Assembly (NCBI GenBank): GCA_963619325.1
Contig: CAVEVQ010000018.1
Span: forward strand, 1-51,876
Origin: UBA1181 sp963619325
GTDB lineage: Bacteria > Bacteroidota > Bacteroidia > Bacteroidales > Paludibacteraceae
Reading direction: 5' to 3'
DNA length: 51,876 bases
The translations under genes were made by a program, and so were the position numbers. Positions 1 to 9,827 of the stretch are shown here, piece after piece (the first letter of the stretch is position 1; every line of letters starts with the position of its first letter). The notes below the pieces were generated by a model that did not search any database, was not told the origin of the DNA, and saw only the letters and a list, made by a program, of their open reading frames with translations.

Positions 1-48
1 CCAGCCCTATCTTTTGCGGGTTCAAAAAGTTTTTAGCGGACAGCAATA
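1..48. repeat. Left copy of 48-nt terminal inverted repeat
   Basis: Positions 1-48 are the exact reverse complement of 51825-51872. Identity stops at position 49, where the flanks diverge, so 48/51825 marks the inner edge of a repeated element lying mostly outside the window. No transposase reading frame is present inside the window. The most economical reading is the end of a multicopy element (insertion sequence or similar) at which the assembly broke, but the family cannot be named from 48 nt. Confidence 0.85.
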
Positions 49-140
49 TTTTTTTTTGCAATAGTAACAAATAGGAGTTTACTTCACGTTTGAATAGCAT
101 GGGCATAGAAGTCCACGACAGGAAGAACTCCTCTCCAACA

Positions 141-170
141 AAAAAGGGAAGACTTGTAAGCCTTCCCTTT
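141..170 (-). terminator. Rho-independent terminator of the nuo operon
   Basis: Read on the minus strand, a 9-bp stem (143-151 with 162-170), topped by a bulge and a short inner stem, is followed by a run of T. It lies about 20 nt after the nuoN stop codon and no further minus-strand gene follows in the window, so it closes the nuo transcript. Confidence 0.85.
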
Positions 171-190
171 CTTTTATTCAAATATTACTA

Positions 191-1612
191 CTACATTCCG
201 AAACTGATGCCGTTGATGTATTCGTAGATTGGACTGATCAAACCTAAAACAATCATGCCGACGGTGCAGATTACCAAACCGATGCGTGTCATGCTATCGC
301 TCTTGAAGGTGGCAATCGGTGCGTCAGACTTCTTGATGAACATCGCTTTCACTACTAACAAATAGTAGAAGAGGGAGATGATAGTGTTCAACAACGCAAG
401 GAACACCAAGAGTACTTCTCCCTGTTGGATCGCTGATGCGAAGATGAAGAACTTACTGAAGAATCCTGCAAAGATTGGGATACCTCCGAGTGAGAACATC
501 GCCAGCATCATCACCAACGCCAATTTAGGGTTAGTCTCGTAGAGTCCGTCGTAATCGTCCATTGATACTTTGCCAGTCTTACTTTCAATCGTTGCGATAA
601 CTCCGAAGGCTGCCAAGTTGGTGAACATATAGATGAATAAGTAGAACACCATAGATGCCATACCTTGTGCAGTACCTGCGTAAACTCCCAACATCAGATA
701 TCCTGCTTGTGAGATAGACGAGAACGCCAAAAATCTCTTCAAGTTCTTTTGACGGATAGCGAAAAGGTTGCCGACAGTGATCGTAATGACGATGATCCAC
801 CAGAAGAACTGCTTCCACACTTCTGGATAGTTTGAGAACGCTTTAATCAGAATACACATCAACGCAAAGGCTGCTGCTCCCTTAGAGATGACTGAAAGGT
901 AAGCGGTAACCGCCGTTGGCGCACCTTGGTAGGTGTCTGCTGTCCACAAATGGAATGGCACGAGCGAAATCTTGAATCCTAAACCTGCCAAGAAGAAGAT
1001 GGCTGCCATAATGTGGAGTGGGGTAGCTGCGAAATTGGCTGCTACCTCGCTGAAATAAAGTGAACCGCAAGTACCATAGATTAATGAGATACCGAAAAGC
1101 ATCACTCCAGATGAGAAGGCTGCTGTCAAGATATACTTGGCTGCTGCCTCTGCCGATACGTTCTCCTTCTTGTTGAAGGCAACCAATGTAGCCATTGGAA
1201 TAGAGGCTGTTTCCAAACCGATGTAGAACAAGAGGAAGTCGCCCGATGAAATCATCAGGTACATTCCGAAGAGTGTCGCAAGGGTCAAGAAATAGAACTC
1301 GCCGACATATTTGAAGTTGGTCGTCTTGTTCCACTCATATCCGAAGAGGAACACAAAGAGCGTACCGATATTCAAGATATTTTTCACAAACACATGAATA
1401 GGAGAGGTTACATACATGCCCCCGAACGACTCAGCGTCGCCAATGTTCCATGCAAAGAAACCTAACGCCGTATGGATGGCGAATAGCGCAATGGAGAAGA
1501 GTTGGAATCCCTTCTTCTCTTTTCCCCATGCCAAATCAGCCAACAAGGTCAATATCAAAACCACTACCAATGAAAGTTCGTGGTTCATAATCAAGAAATT
1601 ACTATAATCCAT
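191..1612 (-). CDS. nuoN: NADH-quinone oxidoreductase subunit N
   Basis: Proton-pumping membrane subunit of respiratory complex I, one of three antiporter-like subunits (L, M, N). The 473 residues are almost entirely hydrophobic helices. The central region has the proton-antiporter signature, including the conserved lysine stretch around KISLVPFHLWTADTYQGAPT (about residues 217-236). Length is normal for NuoN. It is the last gene of the operon, 37 nt after nuoM, and is followed by a strong terminator. ATG start at 1612. Confidence 0.96.
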   Translation of the reverse strand: MDYSNFLIMNHELSLVVVLILTLLADLAWGKEKKGFQLFSIALFAIHTALGFFAWNIGDAESFGGMYVTSPIHVFVKNILNIGTLFVFLFGYEWNKTTNFKYVGEFYFLTLATLFGMYLMISSGDFLLFYIGLETASIPMATLVAFNKKENVSAEAAAKYILTAAFSSGVMLFGISLIYGTCGSLYFSEVAANFAATPLHIMAAIFFLAGLGFKISLVPFHLWTADTYQGAPTAVTAYLSVISKGAAAFALMCILIKAFSNYPEVWKQFFWWIIVITITVGNLFAIRQKNLKRFLAFSSISQAGYLMLGVYAGTAQGMASMVFYLFIYMFTNLAAFGVIATIESKTGKVSMDDYDGLYETNPKLALVMMLAMFSLGGIPIFAGFFSKFFIFASAIQQGEVLLVFLALLNTIISLFYYLLVVKAMFIKKSDAPIATFKSDSMTRIGLVICTVGMIVLGLISPIYEYINGISFGM

Positions 1613-1649
1613 ATTCTATAGTTTTATCAAATTTGAGCCGTTCAACTCA

Positions 1650-3164
1650 TTAGAATATTTTAACCAAGTTTTCGATACCGCCTCCAATCATGTCCGACAA
1701 CCAGAGTGGTGCGAGACCGATAGCGGCAATGGCGAAAATCAAACCGAACACTGCTATTTTCTCATACCAGATAGCATCTGTCAAAGTCTCGTGATGTGGG
1801 TCTTGCATTGGTCCGAAAAGGATCTTGCCAACTACACGGAGAATATAAACCGCCGTGATGACGATCGATGTACATGTCAAAATGACGAAGACTCTGTGGA
1901 ACAAGTCTGGGTGTTGGAACGCTCCGACGAAGATTGTCATTTCAGCGACGAATCCACTCAAACCAGGCAAACCGAGGGAAGCCATACCTGCAATCACATA
2001 GCAGACGCAGAGAACTGGCATAACTTTCATCAAACCGCCCATCTCGCGAATATCACGGGTGTGGGTTCTTCCGTAGATCATACCAATCAAGGCGAAGAAC
2101 AAGGCTGTCATCAAACCATGAGACACCATCTGAAGGATCGCTCCCGTCATCGCTGTCTTGTTCATCATCAATAGGGCGAACAACACCAAACCGCAGTGAC
2201 TCACTGATGAGTAGGCGTTGATGTACTTCAAATCGTTTTGTACACATGCGCTGAACGCTCCGTAGACAACACTGATACCGGTCAAGATAATGAATATCCA
2301 AGCCAAATCGTTTGCCGCTTGAGGCATCAAATACATAGCCACACGGAAACATCCGTAACCTCCTAACTTCATCAACACTCCTGCGTGTAACATTGATACT
2401 GCCGTAGGGGCGCAGGCGTGACCATCAGGCGACCAAGTGTGGAATGGGAACATAGCGCCCAAAACACCGAATCCGATGAAGGTGAGAGGGAAGAAGATAT
2501 ACTGCCAGTGCATGTCTGCTCCTGCTGCTGCAGAGACTGCCACATTGTGCGAAATCTCTTGAATGTTGAACGTTGCAACTCCTCCATCTGGGATAGAGTA
2601 GTAGTAGATACCCAGAATGCCGACCATCAAGAAGGCAGAACCTCCCATCAACATCAAGGTCAACTTCATAGCCGAGTACTCCTTGTTTCCACTTCCCCAA
2701 AGTCCGATGAGAAGGTACATTGGAATCAAGGCAACCTCGTAGAAGAGGAACATGGTGAAGAGGTCTAACGAGATGAAAAATCCGTAAACACCTATTGAAA
2801 GCATCAAGAACCACAAGAAATACTCCTTTGTCTTGTTCTCAATAGCGTATGAAACGAATGTTCCTGTGATGACGACGATAGACGAAAGTAACAACATTGC
2901 CACTGACACGCCGTCGACTCCAACAGAGTAGTGGATGTTCAAAGCCTCATACCACATAACGGAACTCGTGAACACGAACTCGTCTGTGACACCGCTTTCT
3001 CTCAGTCCTAAGTAGGTGATTGTCAAGTAGGCTGAGGTCGCCAACAAAGCAAATCCTCCTATAGCCATGACAGTCCTAATTAAACTTTTCTTTTCCCCAG
3101 GGATACAGAAAAGTATCACCATCATGACAAGGGGAATGATTACAAATAATGATAAAATATTCAT
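1650..3164 (-). CDS. nuoM: NADH-quinone oxidoreductase subunit M
   Basis: Antiporter-like proton-pumping subunit of complex I, 504 residues. About 14 hydrophobic segments are visible, with the family motif GAMFPFHTWSPDGHACAPTA near residues 236-255 (the pumping channel region) and the conserved acidic helix near FYEVALIPMYLLIGLWG (about 140-156). It sits between nuoL (18 nt upstream) and nuoN (37 nt downstream), the normal complex I order. ATG start at 3164. Confidence 0.97.
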   Translation of the reverse strand: MNILSLFVIIPLVMMVILFCIPGEKKSLIRTVMAIGGFALLATSAYLTITYLGLRESGVTDEFVFTSSVMWYEALNIHYSVGVDGVSVAMLLLSSIVVITGTFVSYAIENKTKEYFLWFLMLSIGVYGFFISLDLFTMFLFYEVALIPMYLLIGLWGSGNKEYSAMKLTLMLMGGSAFLMVGILGIYYYSIPDGGVATFNIQEISHNVAVSAAAGADMHWQYIFFPLTFIGFGVLGAMFPFHTWSPDGHACAPTAVSMLHAGVLMKLGGYGCFRVAMYLMPQAANDLAWIFIILTGISVVYGAFSACVQNDLKYINAYSSVSHCGLVLFALLMMNKTAMTGAILQMVSHGLMTALFFALIGMIYGRTHTRDIREMGGLMKVMPVLCVCYVIAGMASLGLPGLSGFVAEMTIFVGAFQHPDLFHRVFVILTCTSIVITAVYILRVVGKILFGPMQDPHHETLTDAIWYEKIAVFGLIFAIAAIGLAPLWLSDMIGGGIENLVKIF

Positions 3165-3182
3165 TGTCGTACTTTTTTTCTA

Positions 3183-5108
3183 TTAGAGATACAACGATAA
3201 TGCTGTTATGACAATGACGCCCATGATAAAGAACCAAGCATAACTCTGAACATATCCGCTCTGAATTTCTTTCGTCTCTTCTGATGTCTTATTAGTTACC
3301 CATGACAACAAATTCATGAATCCGTCGATGATGTGTCTGTCAAACCAAGCGATAGGCTGGCAGATACGTTGGAAGATGATGTTGTTGGTAACGAACAAGT
3401 ATACTTCGTCGATGTAGAAACGATGGCATGCTGCTGTGTAGAAGCCCTTAACTGAGTTGGCAATGCGGTCTGGTTTCTCATTCTTCTTGTAGTAGAGGAA
3501 TGCTGCAATCGCAATACCGATGGCTGCTACGCATAAACTTGGAATTGCTACGTTCCAATGTGTGTGAATCTCATATCCGACATAGTCTGATGAAATCATC
3601 TTGCTGAATGGGAACCATCCACTGGTCAAGGTGTAGACTGTCAAAACAACCAATGGAAACCACATGTTGGTTGGTGCCTCGTGTGGCGTGTGGTGGCTGT
3701 AGTCTGGTGTGTCATACCAGAAAATACGGAAGTAGAGACGGAACATGTAGAAGGCGGTGAGGCCGGCTACAAAAGTCTGACACCAGTAAAGTACAGGTGC
3801 TGACTCGTGTGCTGCTACCAAAATCTCGTCCTTAGAGAAGAATCCTGAGAATGGGAAGATACCTGCAATGGCAAGACATGCGATGAGGAACGTGATGTGT
3901 GTGACCTTCAAATATTTCCAAAGTCCGCCCATAGCGTCCATCTCGTTGCTGTGTACTGCGTGGATGATACATCCTGCTGCCAAGAACAAAGTCGCCTTGA
4001 ACATTGCGTGCGTGAACAAATGCCACATTGAAGCGGTGTAACCCAAACCTTCTTGCGCACCATAGCCAGAAACACCCAGGGCAACCATCATATAGGCAAT
4101 CTGCGAGATTGTTGAGAATGCCAACACTCTCTTGATATCCGTCTGCGTACAGGCGATTACGGCTGCGAAGAGGGATGTGAACGCTCCAATATAGGCGATA
4201 ACTTCCAAAACGAATGGGGCTTCAAAACAATAGATAGGGAACAAACGTGCTACCAAATATACTCCGGCTACAACCATCGTAGCAGCGTGGATTAAGGCAG
4301 AAGCAGGTGTTGGTCCTTCCATTGCGTCTGGCAACCAAATATGGAATGGGAACATTGCCGACTTACCAGCACCTCCCAAGAATATCAAGAATACTGCAAT
4401 CGAAATGACTGAGAATCCGCCAAGGGTAACTCCTCCCATCGTGCTGTTGACAATGGCTACATGATTGTCAGTAACGCTTGTCAACGGACCGAAATCAAAT
4501 GTCTGGGTGTAGTAGGAGAGAATCAAAATACCAACCAAGAAGAACATATCGGCGAAACGTGTAACGATGAACGCTTTCTTCGCAGCTCTTACGGCTGATG
4601 GCTTCTTGAAATAGAAACTGATGAGCAGGAATGATGATACACCCACTAACTCCCAGAAGATATACATTTGGAAAATGTTTGTGGCGACAACCAATCCTAA
4701 CATTGCAAACGAGAAGAGTGATAAGACAGCGTAGTAACGCTGGAATCCTTCTTCTCCGTGCATATAGCCCATACTATAAATGTGAACCATGAAAGAAACG
4801 GTTGAAATAACCACCAACATCATCGCAGAAATAGGATCTAACAAGAATCCTATACTGATGACTAATGAATCGGTCATTCGCAGCCAATCCATGTTGAAAA
4901 GAACCTCTTTAGGATATTCTGCACCACCATAGTTGGCCATAAAGTATTGAATTGCAATACCATAGCAGATGACAGTGGTGATTCCAAAAACTGTAGTTCC
5001 TAATAAACCTGCACATTTCGGACAGAGTTTATAGCCCAGCAACCCTAAGATGAGGAACATCGCAAATGGCAGGGCCAATACAAAAGGAGCTAAAACTGTA
5101 AAATCCAT
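3183..5108 (-). CDS. nuoL: NADH-quinone oxidoreductase subunit L
   Basis: Largest antiporter-like subunit of complex I, 641 residues. The N-terminal two thirds carry the proton-antiporter fold, with GAGKSAMFPFHIWLPDAMEG near residues 246-265 and FWELVGVSSFLLISFYF near 150-166. The C-terminal part, with further hydrophobic segments and a long polar stretch around 555-620, corresponds to the lateral helix that braces the membrane arm. It starts 4 nt after nuoK ends, so translation is probably coupled. Confidence 0.97.
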   Translation of the reverse strand: MDFTVLAPFVLALPFAMFLILGLLGYKLCPKCAGLLGTTVFGITTVICYGIAIQYFMANYGGAEYPKEVLFNMDWLRMTDSLVISIGFLLDPISAMMLVVISTVSFMVHIYSMGYMHGEEGFQRYYAVLSLFSFAMLGLVVATNIFQMYIFWELVGVSSFLLISFYFKKPSAVRAAKKAFIVTRFADMFFLVGILILSYYTQTFDFGPLTSVTDNHVAIVNSTMGGVTLGGFSVISIAVFLIFLGGAGKSAMFPFHIWLPDAMEGPTPASALIHAATMVVAGVYLVARLFPIYCFEAPFVLEVIAYIGAFTSLFAAVIACTQTDIKRVLAFSTISQIAYMMVALGVSGYGAQEGLGYTASMWHLFTHAMFKATLFLAAGCIIHAVHSNEMDAMGGLWKYLKVTHITFLIACLAIAGIFPFSGFFSKDEILVAAHESAPVLYWCQTFVAGLTAFYMFRLYFRIFWYDTPDYSHHTPHEAPTNMWFPLVVLTVYTLTSGWFPFSKMISSDYVGYEIHTHWNVAIPSLCVAAIGIAIAAFLYYKKNEKPDRIANSVKGFYTAACHRFYIDEVYLFVTNNIIFQRICQPIAWFDRHIIDGFMNLLSWVTNKTSEETKEIQSGYVQSYAWFFIMGVIVITALSLYL

Positions 5109-5112
5109 GCCA

Positions 5113-5424
5113 TTAGTATTTTAAATCGTTAATATTCTTTGCATCAATGTTTCTGTTCTTACGATATACATTGATGATGATTGAAATAGCAACCGCCGTC
5201 TCCGCTGCCGCAACGACGATGACAAACAGACTGTAGATGAACCCCTCTAATTGGTCAGGGTACAAAAATCTGTTGAACGCAACGAAATTAATGTTCACCG
5301 CGTTGAGAATCAACTCAGTAGACATTAAAATACTAATAAGGTTCTTACGTACGATAAAACCATACACTCCGATAAAAAAGAGGAGCGTGCTGACTACAAT
5401 GTAACTTTCTAATGGCATACTCAT
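5113..5424 (-). CDS. nuoK: NADH-quinone oxidoreductase subunit K
   Basis: Small three-helix membrane subunit of complex I, 103 residues. The second and third helices contain the conserved buried glutamates (STELILNAVNINFVAFNR, and AAAETAVAISIIINVYR) that form part of the proton path between the quinone site and the antiporter subunits. Its ATG overlaps the nuoJ stop as ATGA (5421-5424), a classic coupling arrangement. A second in-frame ATG two codons later (5418) could equally be the start. Confidence 0.96.
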   Translation of the reverse strand: MSMPLESYIVVSTLLFFIGVYGFIVRKNLISILMSTELILNAVNINFVAFNRFLYPDQLEGFIYSLFVIVVAAAETAVAISIIINVYRKNRNIDAKNINDLKY

Positions 5425-5963
5425 TTCTTGTCCTCCTTATTGATTTGTGCCACTACTAAACTTCCGATAATGCACGCAAGCAACAATATACTGGATGCCT
5501 CAAACGGCAACAGATATTGAAACTGGCTTGTTCCCATTAAGGTGTCTCCAAGTTGGTGCATATCCAAATTGTTGGCAATCTCTTCGGAACGGGCGAAATC
5601 GGCAGTGACAAATTTGTACTTGAAAACTGTGATGAGCGTAAGTGCCAACCCACTAAGTGCAGCCACTGCTCCCATAATTGACTTTATCTTAGATGTCTTT
5701 TCCTTCTGTTCTCCCAAACTCTTAATGAGGACAATGGCAAAAATGAAGAGAACGACAATACCTCCCGCATATACGGAAAGTTGAACCGCAGCCAAGAATT
5801 CATAGTTCATCTGAAGGTATAGCCCCGCTATACCAAACAACACGAAGAACAAATAGGTGGCAGCGCGTAAGATTCTTGTGGTCGTTACCGTCAGTACTCC
5901 GAACAAAAGAACGCAGGCCGACAGTATGACAAAAATGATATTACTTGCTGTTAAATATTCCAT
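5421..5963 (-). CDS. nuoJ: NADH-quinone oxidoreductase subunit J
   Basis: Membrane subunit of complex I, 180 residues with five hydrophobic segments. The region NYEFLAAVQLSVYAGGIVVL (about residues 53-72) matches the NuoJ helix whose rearrangement is linked to energy coupling. It begins 6 nt after nuoI and overlaps nuoK by 4 nt. Length is near the usual 165-185. ATG start at 5963. Confidence 0.96.
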   Translation of the reverse strand: MEYLTASNIIFVILSACVLLFGVLTVTTTRILRAATYLFFVLFGIAGLYLQMNYEFLAAVQLSVYAGGIVVLFIFAIVLIKSLGEQKEKTSKIKSIMGAVAALSGLALTLITVFKYKFVTADFARSEEIANNLDMHQLGDTLMGTSQFQYLLPFEASSILLLACIIGSLVVAQINKEDKK

Positions 5964-5969
5964 GTCAGA

Positions 5970-6446
5970 TTATTGTTGAGGGTTATTTTTCTTCTCCTCT
6001 AATTTAGAGCCTTCTTGGTTCAACTGCTTGATCAATGCGTCTCTCGTGAAGGTTGAATGCTCAAAGCTGTTGCTCCAAACTATTGCCTTCTGAGGACAAT
6101 TCATTGTGCAAAGCCCGCAGAACGTGCAACTTCCAATGTCATACAAATACTGTCCTAAAACTTTCTTCGTCTTTCCATCTTCTGTTGTCACATCTTTTTT
6201 GATGATTTTAATCGTTCCATTCGGACAATTCATTTGGCAAAGTCCACACGCCGTACACTTATGTTCGTTGTTGGCATTGTGTGGCATCGTCAATTCTCCA
6301 CGAAAACGCTCCGCATACACTTTCTTACCTCGGTTCTCTGGATACTCCTCTGTAATTGGCTTTCGGATGAAATTTATCATGGAGATGCGCATTCCCAACA
6401 ATAAATTCCAAATGCCGGAAAATAAGTCTTTTATATATTGTATCAT
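5970..6446 (-). CDS. nuoI: NADH-quinone oxidoreductase subunit I (2x[4Fe-4S])
   Basis: Ferredoxin-like subunit that passes electrons along the peripheral arm towards NuoB. Two complete CxxCxxCxxxCP motifs are visible: C64, C67, C70, C74 and C107, C110, C113, C117, ligating clusters N6a and N6b. The first 25 residues form an amphipathic membrane-associating segment. At 158 residues it is normal length. It lies 12 nt after nuoH and 6 nt before nuoJ. ATG start at 6446. Confidence 0.97.
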   Translation of the reverse strand: MIQYIKDLFSGIWNLLLGMRISMINFIRKPITEEYPENRGKKVYAERFRGELTMPHNANNEHKCTACGLCQMNCPNGTIKIIKKDVTTEDGKTKKVLGQYLYDIGSCTFCGLCTMNCPQKAIVWSNSFEHSTFTRDALIKQLNQEGSKLEEKKNNPQQ

Positions 6447-6458
6447 CTCTCTACTTTT

Positions 6459-7538
6459 TTAAAAAATTATCACCCATACGGCCATCACCAACAAGTTCAG
6501 CAAACTGATTGGCATCAAAATCTTCCATTCAAGGTGCAACAATTGGTCAATTCTAAGTCTTGGGAACGTCCATCTTACCCATAAACTGAGCAATATCAAC
6601 GCAAAGACTTTTCCGAAGAACCACAACCAGGATGGAATCACATCCATCGCACTGTTAAAGCCTGCAGCCCACTCTGCATTGATGTGGAACGGTTGCCATC
6701 CGCCTAAGAATACGGTTGCTGCAATTCCTGCAATGATGAACATATTCAAGTACTCCGCCAAATAGAAGAATCCAAATTGGATACCTGAATACTCTGTGTG
6801 GTATCCTGCGGTCAACTCAGATTCTGCTTCTGGTAAGTCAAACGGGCCACGGTTGGTCTCAGCATGTCCTGCAATCAAATAGATGATGAAGGCTACGAGG
6901 GCCGGCAACGGAGCTTGGAATATATACCACGCATCTGCCTGTCCTGCGATAATGTCTGAAATCTGAAGTGAACCTGACAACAGTACCATTGCCATCAATG
7001 AAAGTCCTGCAGACAACTCATAACTGATGAGTTGCGCGCCACAACGCATTGCTCCGATTAAGGTGTACTTGTTGTTACTTGACCATCCTGCCAACAAAAT
7101 TCCAAGAACTCCCAAAGATGAAATTGCTAAAAGATAGAAAATTCCGACATTGAAATCTATGCACACCAACCCTTGTCCAAACTGCAATGCTCCAAACGTA
7201 CAGAATGAGCCTGCTAACGCAAAAAACAATGCGGCTTTAAACAGTATTTGGTCTACATTGTTGATGTGGATAAGTTCCTTTATCAAAATCTTAATCATGT
7301 CGGCTACACTTTGGAATATACCAAAAGGACCGACTCTATTGGGACCTAAACGACATTGGAAACGCGCACATATCTTACGTTCCAAATAAATGAGTATCAG
7401 TGCCAACACCGCATAGAGTGCTAACAATACTGCACCGATGATAACCCATTCAATCAGACTCGTAGCCCATCCTGGCAACGAATCAGAAAGAGCTTGGTGT
7501 ATCATCGCTACTATGTTTCCTAACTCTAAAACTAACAT
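6459..7538 (-). CDS. nuoH: NADH-quinone oxidoreductase subunit H
   Basis: Membrane subunit that forms the quinone entry chamber of complex I, 359 residues and about eight helices. Diagnostic stretches are YLERKICARFQCRLGPNRVG (about residues 50-69) and GPFDLPEAESELTAGYHTEY (about 232-251), the latter with the conserved acidic residues lining the path from the quinone cavity. It follows nuoCD after 45 nt, the largest gap upstream of nuoI, and precedes nuoI by 12 nt. ATG start at 7538. Confidence 0.97.
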   Translation of the reverse strand: MLVLELGNIVAMIHQALSDSLPGWATSLIEWVIIGAVLLALYAVLALILIYLERKICARFQCRLGPNRVGPFGIFQSVADMIKILIKELIHINNVDQILFKAALFFALAGSFCTFGALQFGQGLVCIDFNVGIFYLLAISSLGVLGILLAGWSSNNKYTLIGAMRCGAQLISYELSAGLSLMAMVLLSGSLQISDIIAGQADAWYIFQAPLPALVAFIIYLIAGHAETNRGPFDLPEAESELTAGYHTEYSGIQFGFFYLAEYLNMFIIAGIAATVFLGGWQPFHINAEWAAGFNSAMDVIPSWLWFFGKVFALILLSLWVRWTFPRLRIDQLLHLEWKILMPISLLNLLVMAVWVIIF

Positions 7539-7583
7539 CTTTTTATTTCCTTTGATTTAATGTTTTGAAATCTGCTCCTCTCA

Positions 7584-9212
7584 TTAACGATCTGCACATG
7601 GAATCACATAGTCGAGCGATGCTCCGATCATAATCAAATCGGCTATCTTCTCATTCTGACATAATGGATCCAATGCTGATATTAAGGTCATACATGGTGA
7701 GCGGAATTTCACACGGTATGGATTCTTTCCTCCTGTACTGTTGATGTATACTCCAAAGTCTCCTCTGGCGTTCTCAACTCGTTGGTAGTATTCGCCTTCC
7801 GGCAACTTGATCAACGCTGGAACTTTCGCCTTGAATCCGTCTTCTGGAAGGTTGTTGATAAGCTGCTCAATGATGCGAAGCGACTGCTCTATCTCATCTA
7901 AACGGATAAGGTAACGGTCGAACGTTCCTCCGCCTTGTCTGATCACTTCTTCAAAATCCAAATTCTCATAACCTGCGTACGGTGCGATTTTTCTTACATC
8001 GCATGCCCATCCAGACGCTCTTCCTGAAGGTCCTGTAACGCCTAATGATGCGGCCTTCTCTTTTGTCAAGAATCCGATATTCTCCATACGTCCTTTTGCG
8101 ATAGGGTTGTTAGTGAAGAGAATATGATACTCTTTAATCATCTTGCGCATGTATGGAATGAACTCTTTGACCTGGTCTACAAACTTCGGACTTACCTCGT
8201 TGGCTACACCTCCTATAACGTTGTACCCAACCATAAGGCGACCTCCGCCTGTCTCCTCAAATATGTCCATGATCTTTTCACGATCTCGCATACCGTATAT
8301 GAAAGCGGTGATTGATCCCATATCCATACACATACATCCCCATCCTAACAAGTGGGATGCGATACGGGTTAGCTCATCGAAGATGATACGTATAGCCTGC
8401 GCTCTCTTCGGTATTTCAATCCCCAGCGCATTCTCTACACAAAGGCAGAAAGCGTGACGGTTAATCGCTCCCGAAAGATAGTCTAAACGTTCTGTCAAAT
8501 GCAAAATCTGAGAGTAGGTGCGTGTCTCACACATTTTCTCTATTCCACGGTGGATATATCCGAAATTAGGGTCGACTTTCTTGACAATCTCTCCATCCAA
8601 CGATACGCGAAGATGCAAAACTCCATGTGTTGCCGGGTGCTGAGGTCCGATGTTCACCACATAGTCGTGCTTGCCGAACAATTCGTTTGTCTTTGTAACC
8701 AAATTTCCATCTTTGTCGAATGTAATGGTTTTCGAATCCTCCATGTTCTCGACAGATTCATTCTTTACCGAGACAGGGTTAAGTTCAGGGTTCGCATCAT
8801 AGTCTTTTCTTAATGGATATCCGTTCCAGTTATGACGCAAGAATATGCGGCGCATGTCTGGGTGGTCGATGAAGCGAAATCCAAAGAAATCGTATGCTTC
8901 GCGCTCAAATAGATTGGCTGATTCCCAAATATCGCTTACTGTTGGAATTTCAAGCTGTTCACGGTTGGGTGTAACTGCTTTCAAAACCATAAAAGCATGT
9001 CTATCAACGGTGGAAGTCAGATGGTAGACAACTTCCATATTCTCCTTTTTGTCAACTCCCGTGAGGTTCAACAAAACATCAAAACCTTCCGCCTTCAATT
9101 TCTCTGCCACCTTGCGGAGTTGATTTGGCGAAACGCTGACAGTAGGGTATTGCTTCTCCTCTGCGACGAGAGAAGAGTCAACAGATGCAATTATATCTTG
9201 AATGGTTTTCAT
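7584..9212 (-). CDS. nuoCD: NADH-quinone oxidoreductase fused subunit C/D
   Basis: A single 542-residue protein joins the NuoC (30 kDa) domain, roughly residues 1-145, to the NuoD (49 kDa) domain, roughly 185-542. The NuoC end shows FEREAYDFFGFRFIDHPDMR and RKDYD. The NuoD part opens with NIGPQHPATHGVLHL and ends in the conserved DPLCQNEKIADLIMIGASLDYVIPCADR-type region, with arginine as the last residue. NuoD, with NuoB, forms the quinone-reducing site. The fusion is known in Bacteroidetes and in enterobacteria. It starts 3 nt after nuoB. Confidence 0.96.
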   Translation of the reverse strand: MKTIQDIIASVDSSLVAEEKQYPTVSVSPNQLRKVAEKLKAEGFDVLLNLTGVDKKENMEVVYHLTSTVDRHAFMVLKAVTPNREQLEIPTVSDIWESANLFEREAYDFFGFRFIDHPDMRRIFLRHNWNGYPLRKDYDANPELNPVSVKNESVENMEDSKTITFDKDGNLVTKTNELFGKHDYVVNIGPQHPATHGVLHLRVSLDGEIVKKVDPNFGYIHRGIEKMCETRTYSQILHLTERLDYLSGAINRHAFCLCVENALGIEIPKRAQAIRIIFDELTRIASHLLGWGCMCMDMGSITAFIYGMRDREKIMDIFEETGGGRLMVGYNVIGGVANEVSPKFVDQVKEFIPYMRKMIKEYHILFTNNPIAKGRMENIGFLTKEKAASLGVTGPSGRASGWACDVRKIAPYAGYENLDFEEVIRQGGGTFDRYLIRLDEIEQSLRIIEQLINNLPEDGFKAKVPALIKLPEGEYYQRVENARGDFGVYINSTGGKNPYRVKFRSPCMTLISALDPLCQNEKIADLIMIGASLDYVIPCADR

Positions 9213-9215
9213 ATC

Positions 9216-9827
9216 CTACTTCTTCTCTTCCGTTTGATTGTTTGATGAAGACATATCCACAACTGGCTTCTCTGGCAGTTTGAAGAAATTCTCCACTTTG
9301 ATTTTTCTCTGTAGCTGCATCATGCCGTATAGCATGGCGTCTGGTCTTGGTGGACAGCCTGGCACATACACGTCAACTGGTATGATCTCGTTGACTCCCT
9401 TTACAACGTGGTAGGAATCCTGGAACGGACCGCCTCCAATTGCGCATCCTCCGACCGCGATAACATACTTTGGTTCTGCCATCTGGTCGTACAAACGCTT
9501 TAACACTGGAGCCATCTTGTGTACAATCGTACCTGCTACGAAGATGACATCTGCCTGGCGTGGCGAGTTTCTCGTCACCTCCCAACCGAAACGCGCAAAG
9601 TCGGTACGCGCCGCACCGACACACATAAACTCAATACCACAACAGCTTGTGGCGAAGGTGAGTGGCCAAACTGAATTGGAACGTCCCCAGTTGATGATGT
9701 CGTCTAAAACACCAACGAACACGTTGACTCCACCTTTCTGAAGCTCCTCAACGTATTTCTCCAAGTACGCATTGTCCTTGAAGTCCTCCGTCTTCATGTT
9801 TTTAATCTTGATGTCTTTTACTTCCAT
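9216..9827 (-). CDS. nuoB: NADH-quinone oxidoreductase subunit B ([4Fe-4S] N2)
   Basis: Carries the terminal iron-sulfur cluster N2 that reduces quinone. The ligands are visible as the adjacent cysteines C62-C63 (TSCCGIEF), C128 (VGGCAIGG) and C158 (VPGCPPRPDA). I start it at the ATG at 9827, giving 203 residues, because a good AGGAG lies 8 nt upstream and the family N-terminus (MEVKDIKIKN...) begins there. The frame also has an upstream ATG at 9848, which would add seven residues and deepen the overlap with nuoA. With the chosen start the overlap is 10 nt. Confidence 0.95.
   Translation of the reverse strand: MEVKDIKIKNMKTEDFKDNAYLEKYVEELQKGGVNVFVGVLDDIINWGRSNSVWPLTFATSCCGIEFMCVGAARTDFARFGWEVTRNSPRQADVIFVAGTIVHKMAPVLKRLYDQMAEPKYVIAVGGCAIGGGPFQDSYHVVKGVNEIIPVDVYVPGCPPRPDAMLYGMMQLQRKIKVENFFKLPEKPVVDMSSSNNQTEEKK

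Noticed and set aside
49..140. Gene or element remnant between the left repeat and the nuo terminator
   Set aside because: No open frame or family motif is visible; only a weak 7-bp inverted pair (AGGAGTT/AACTCCT).
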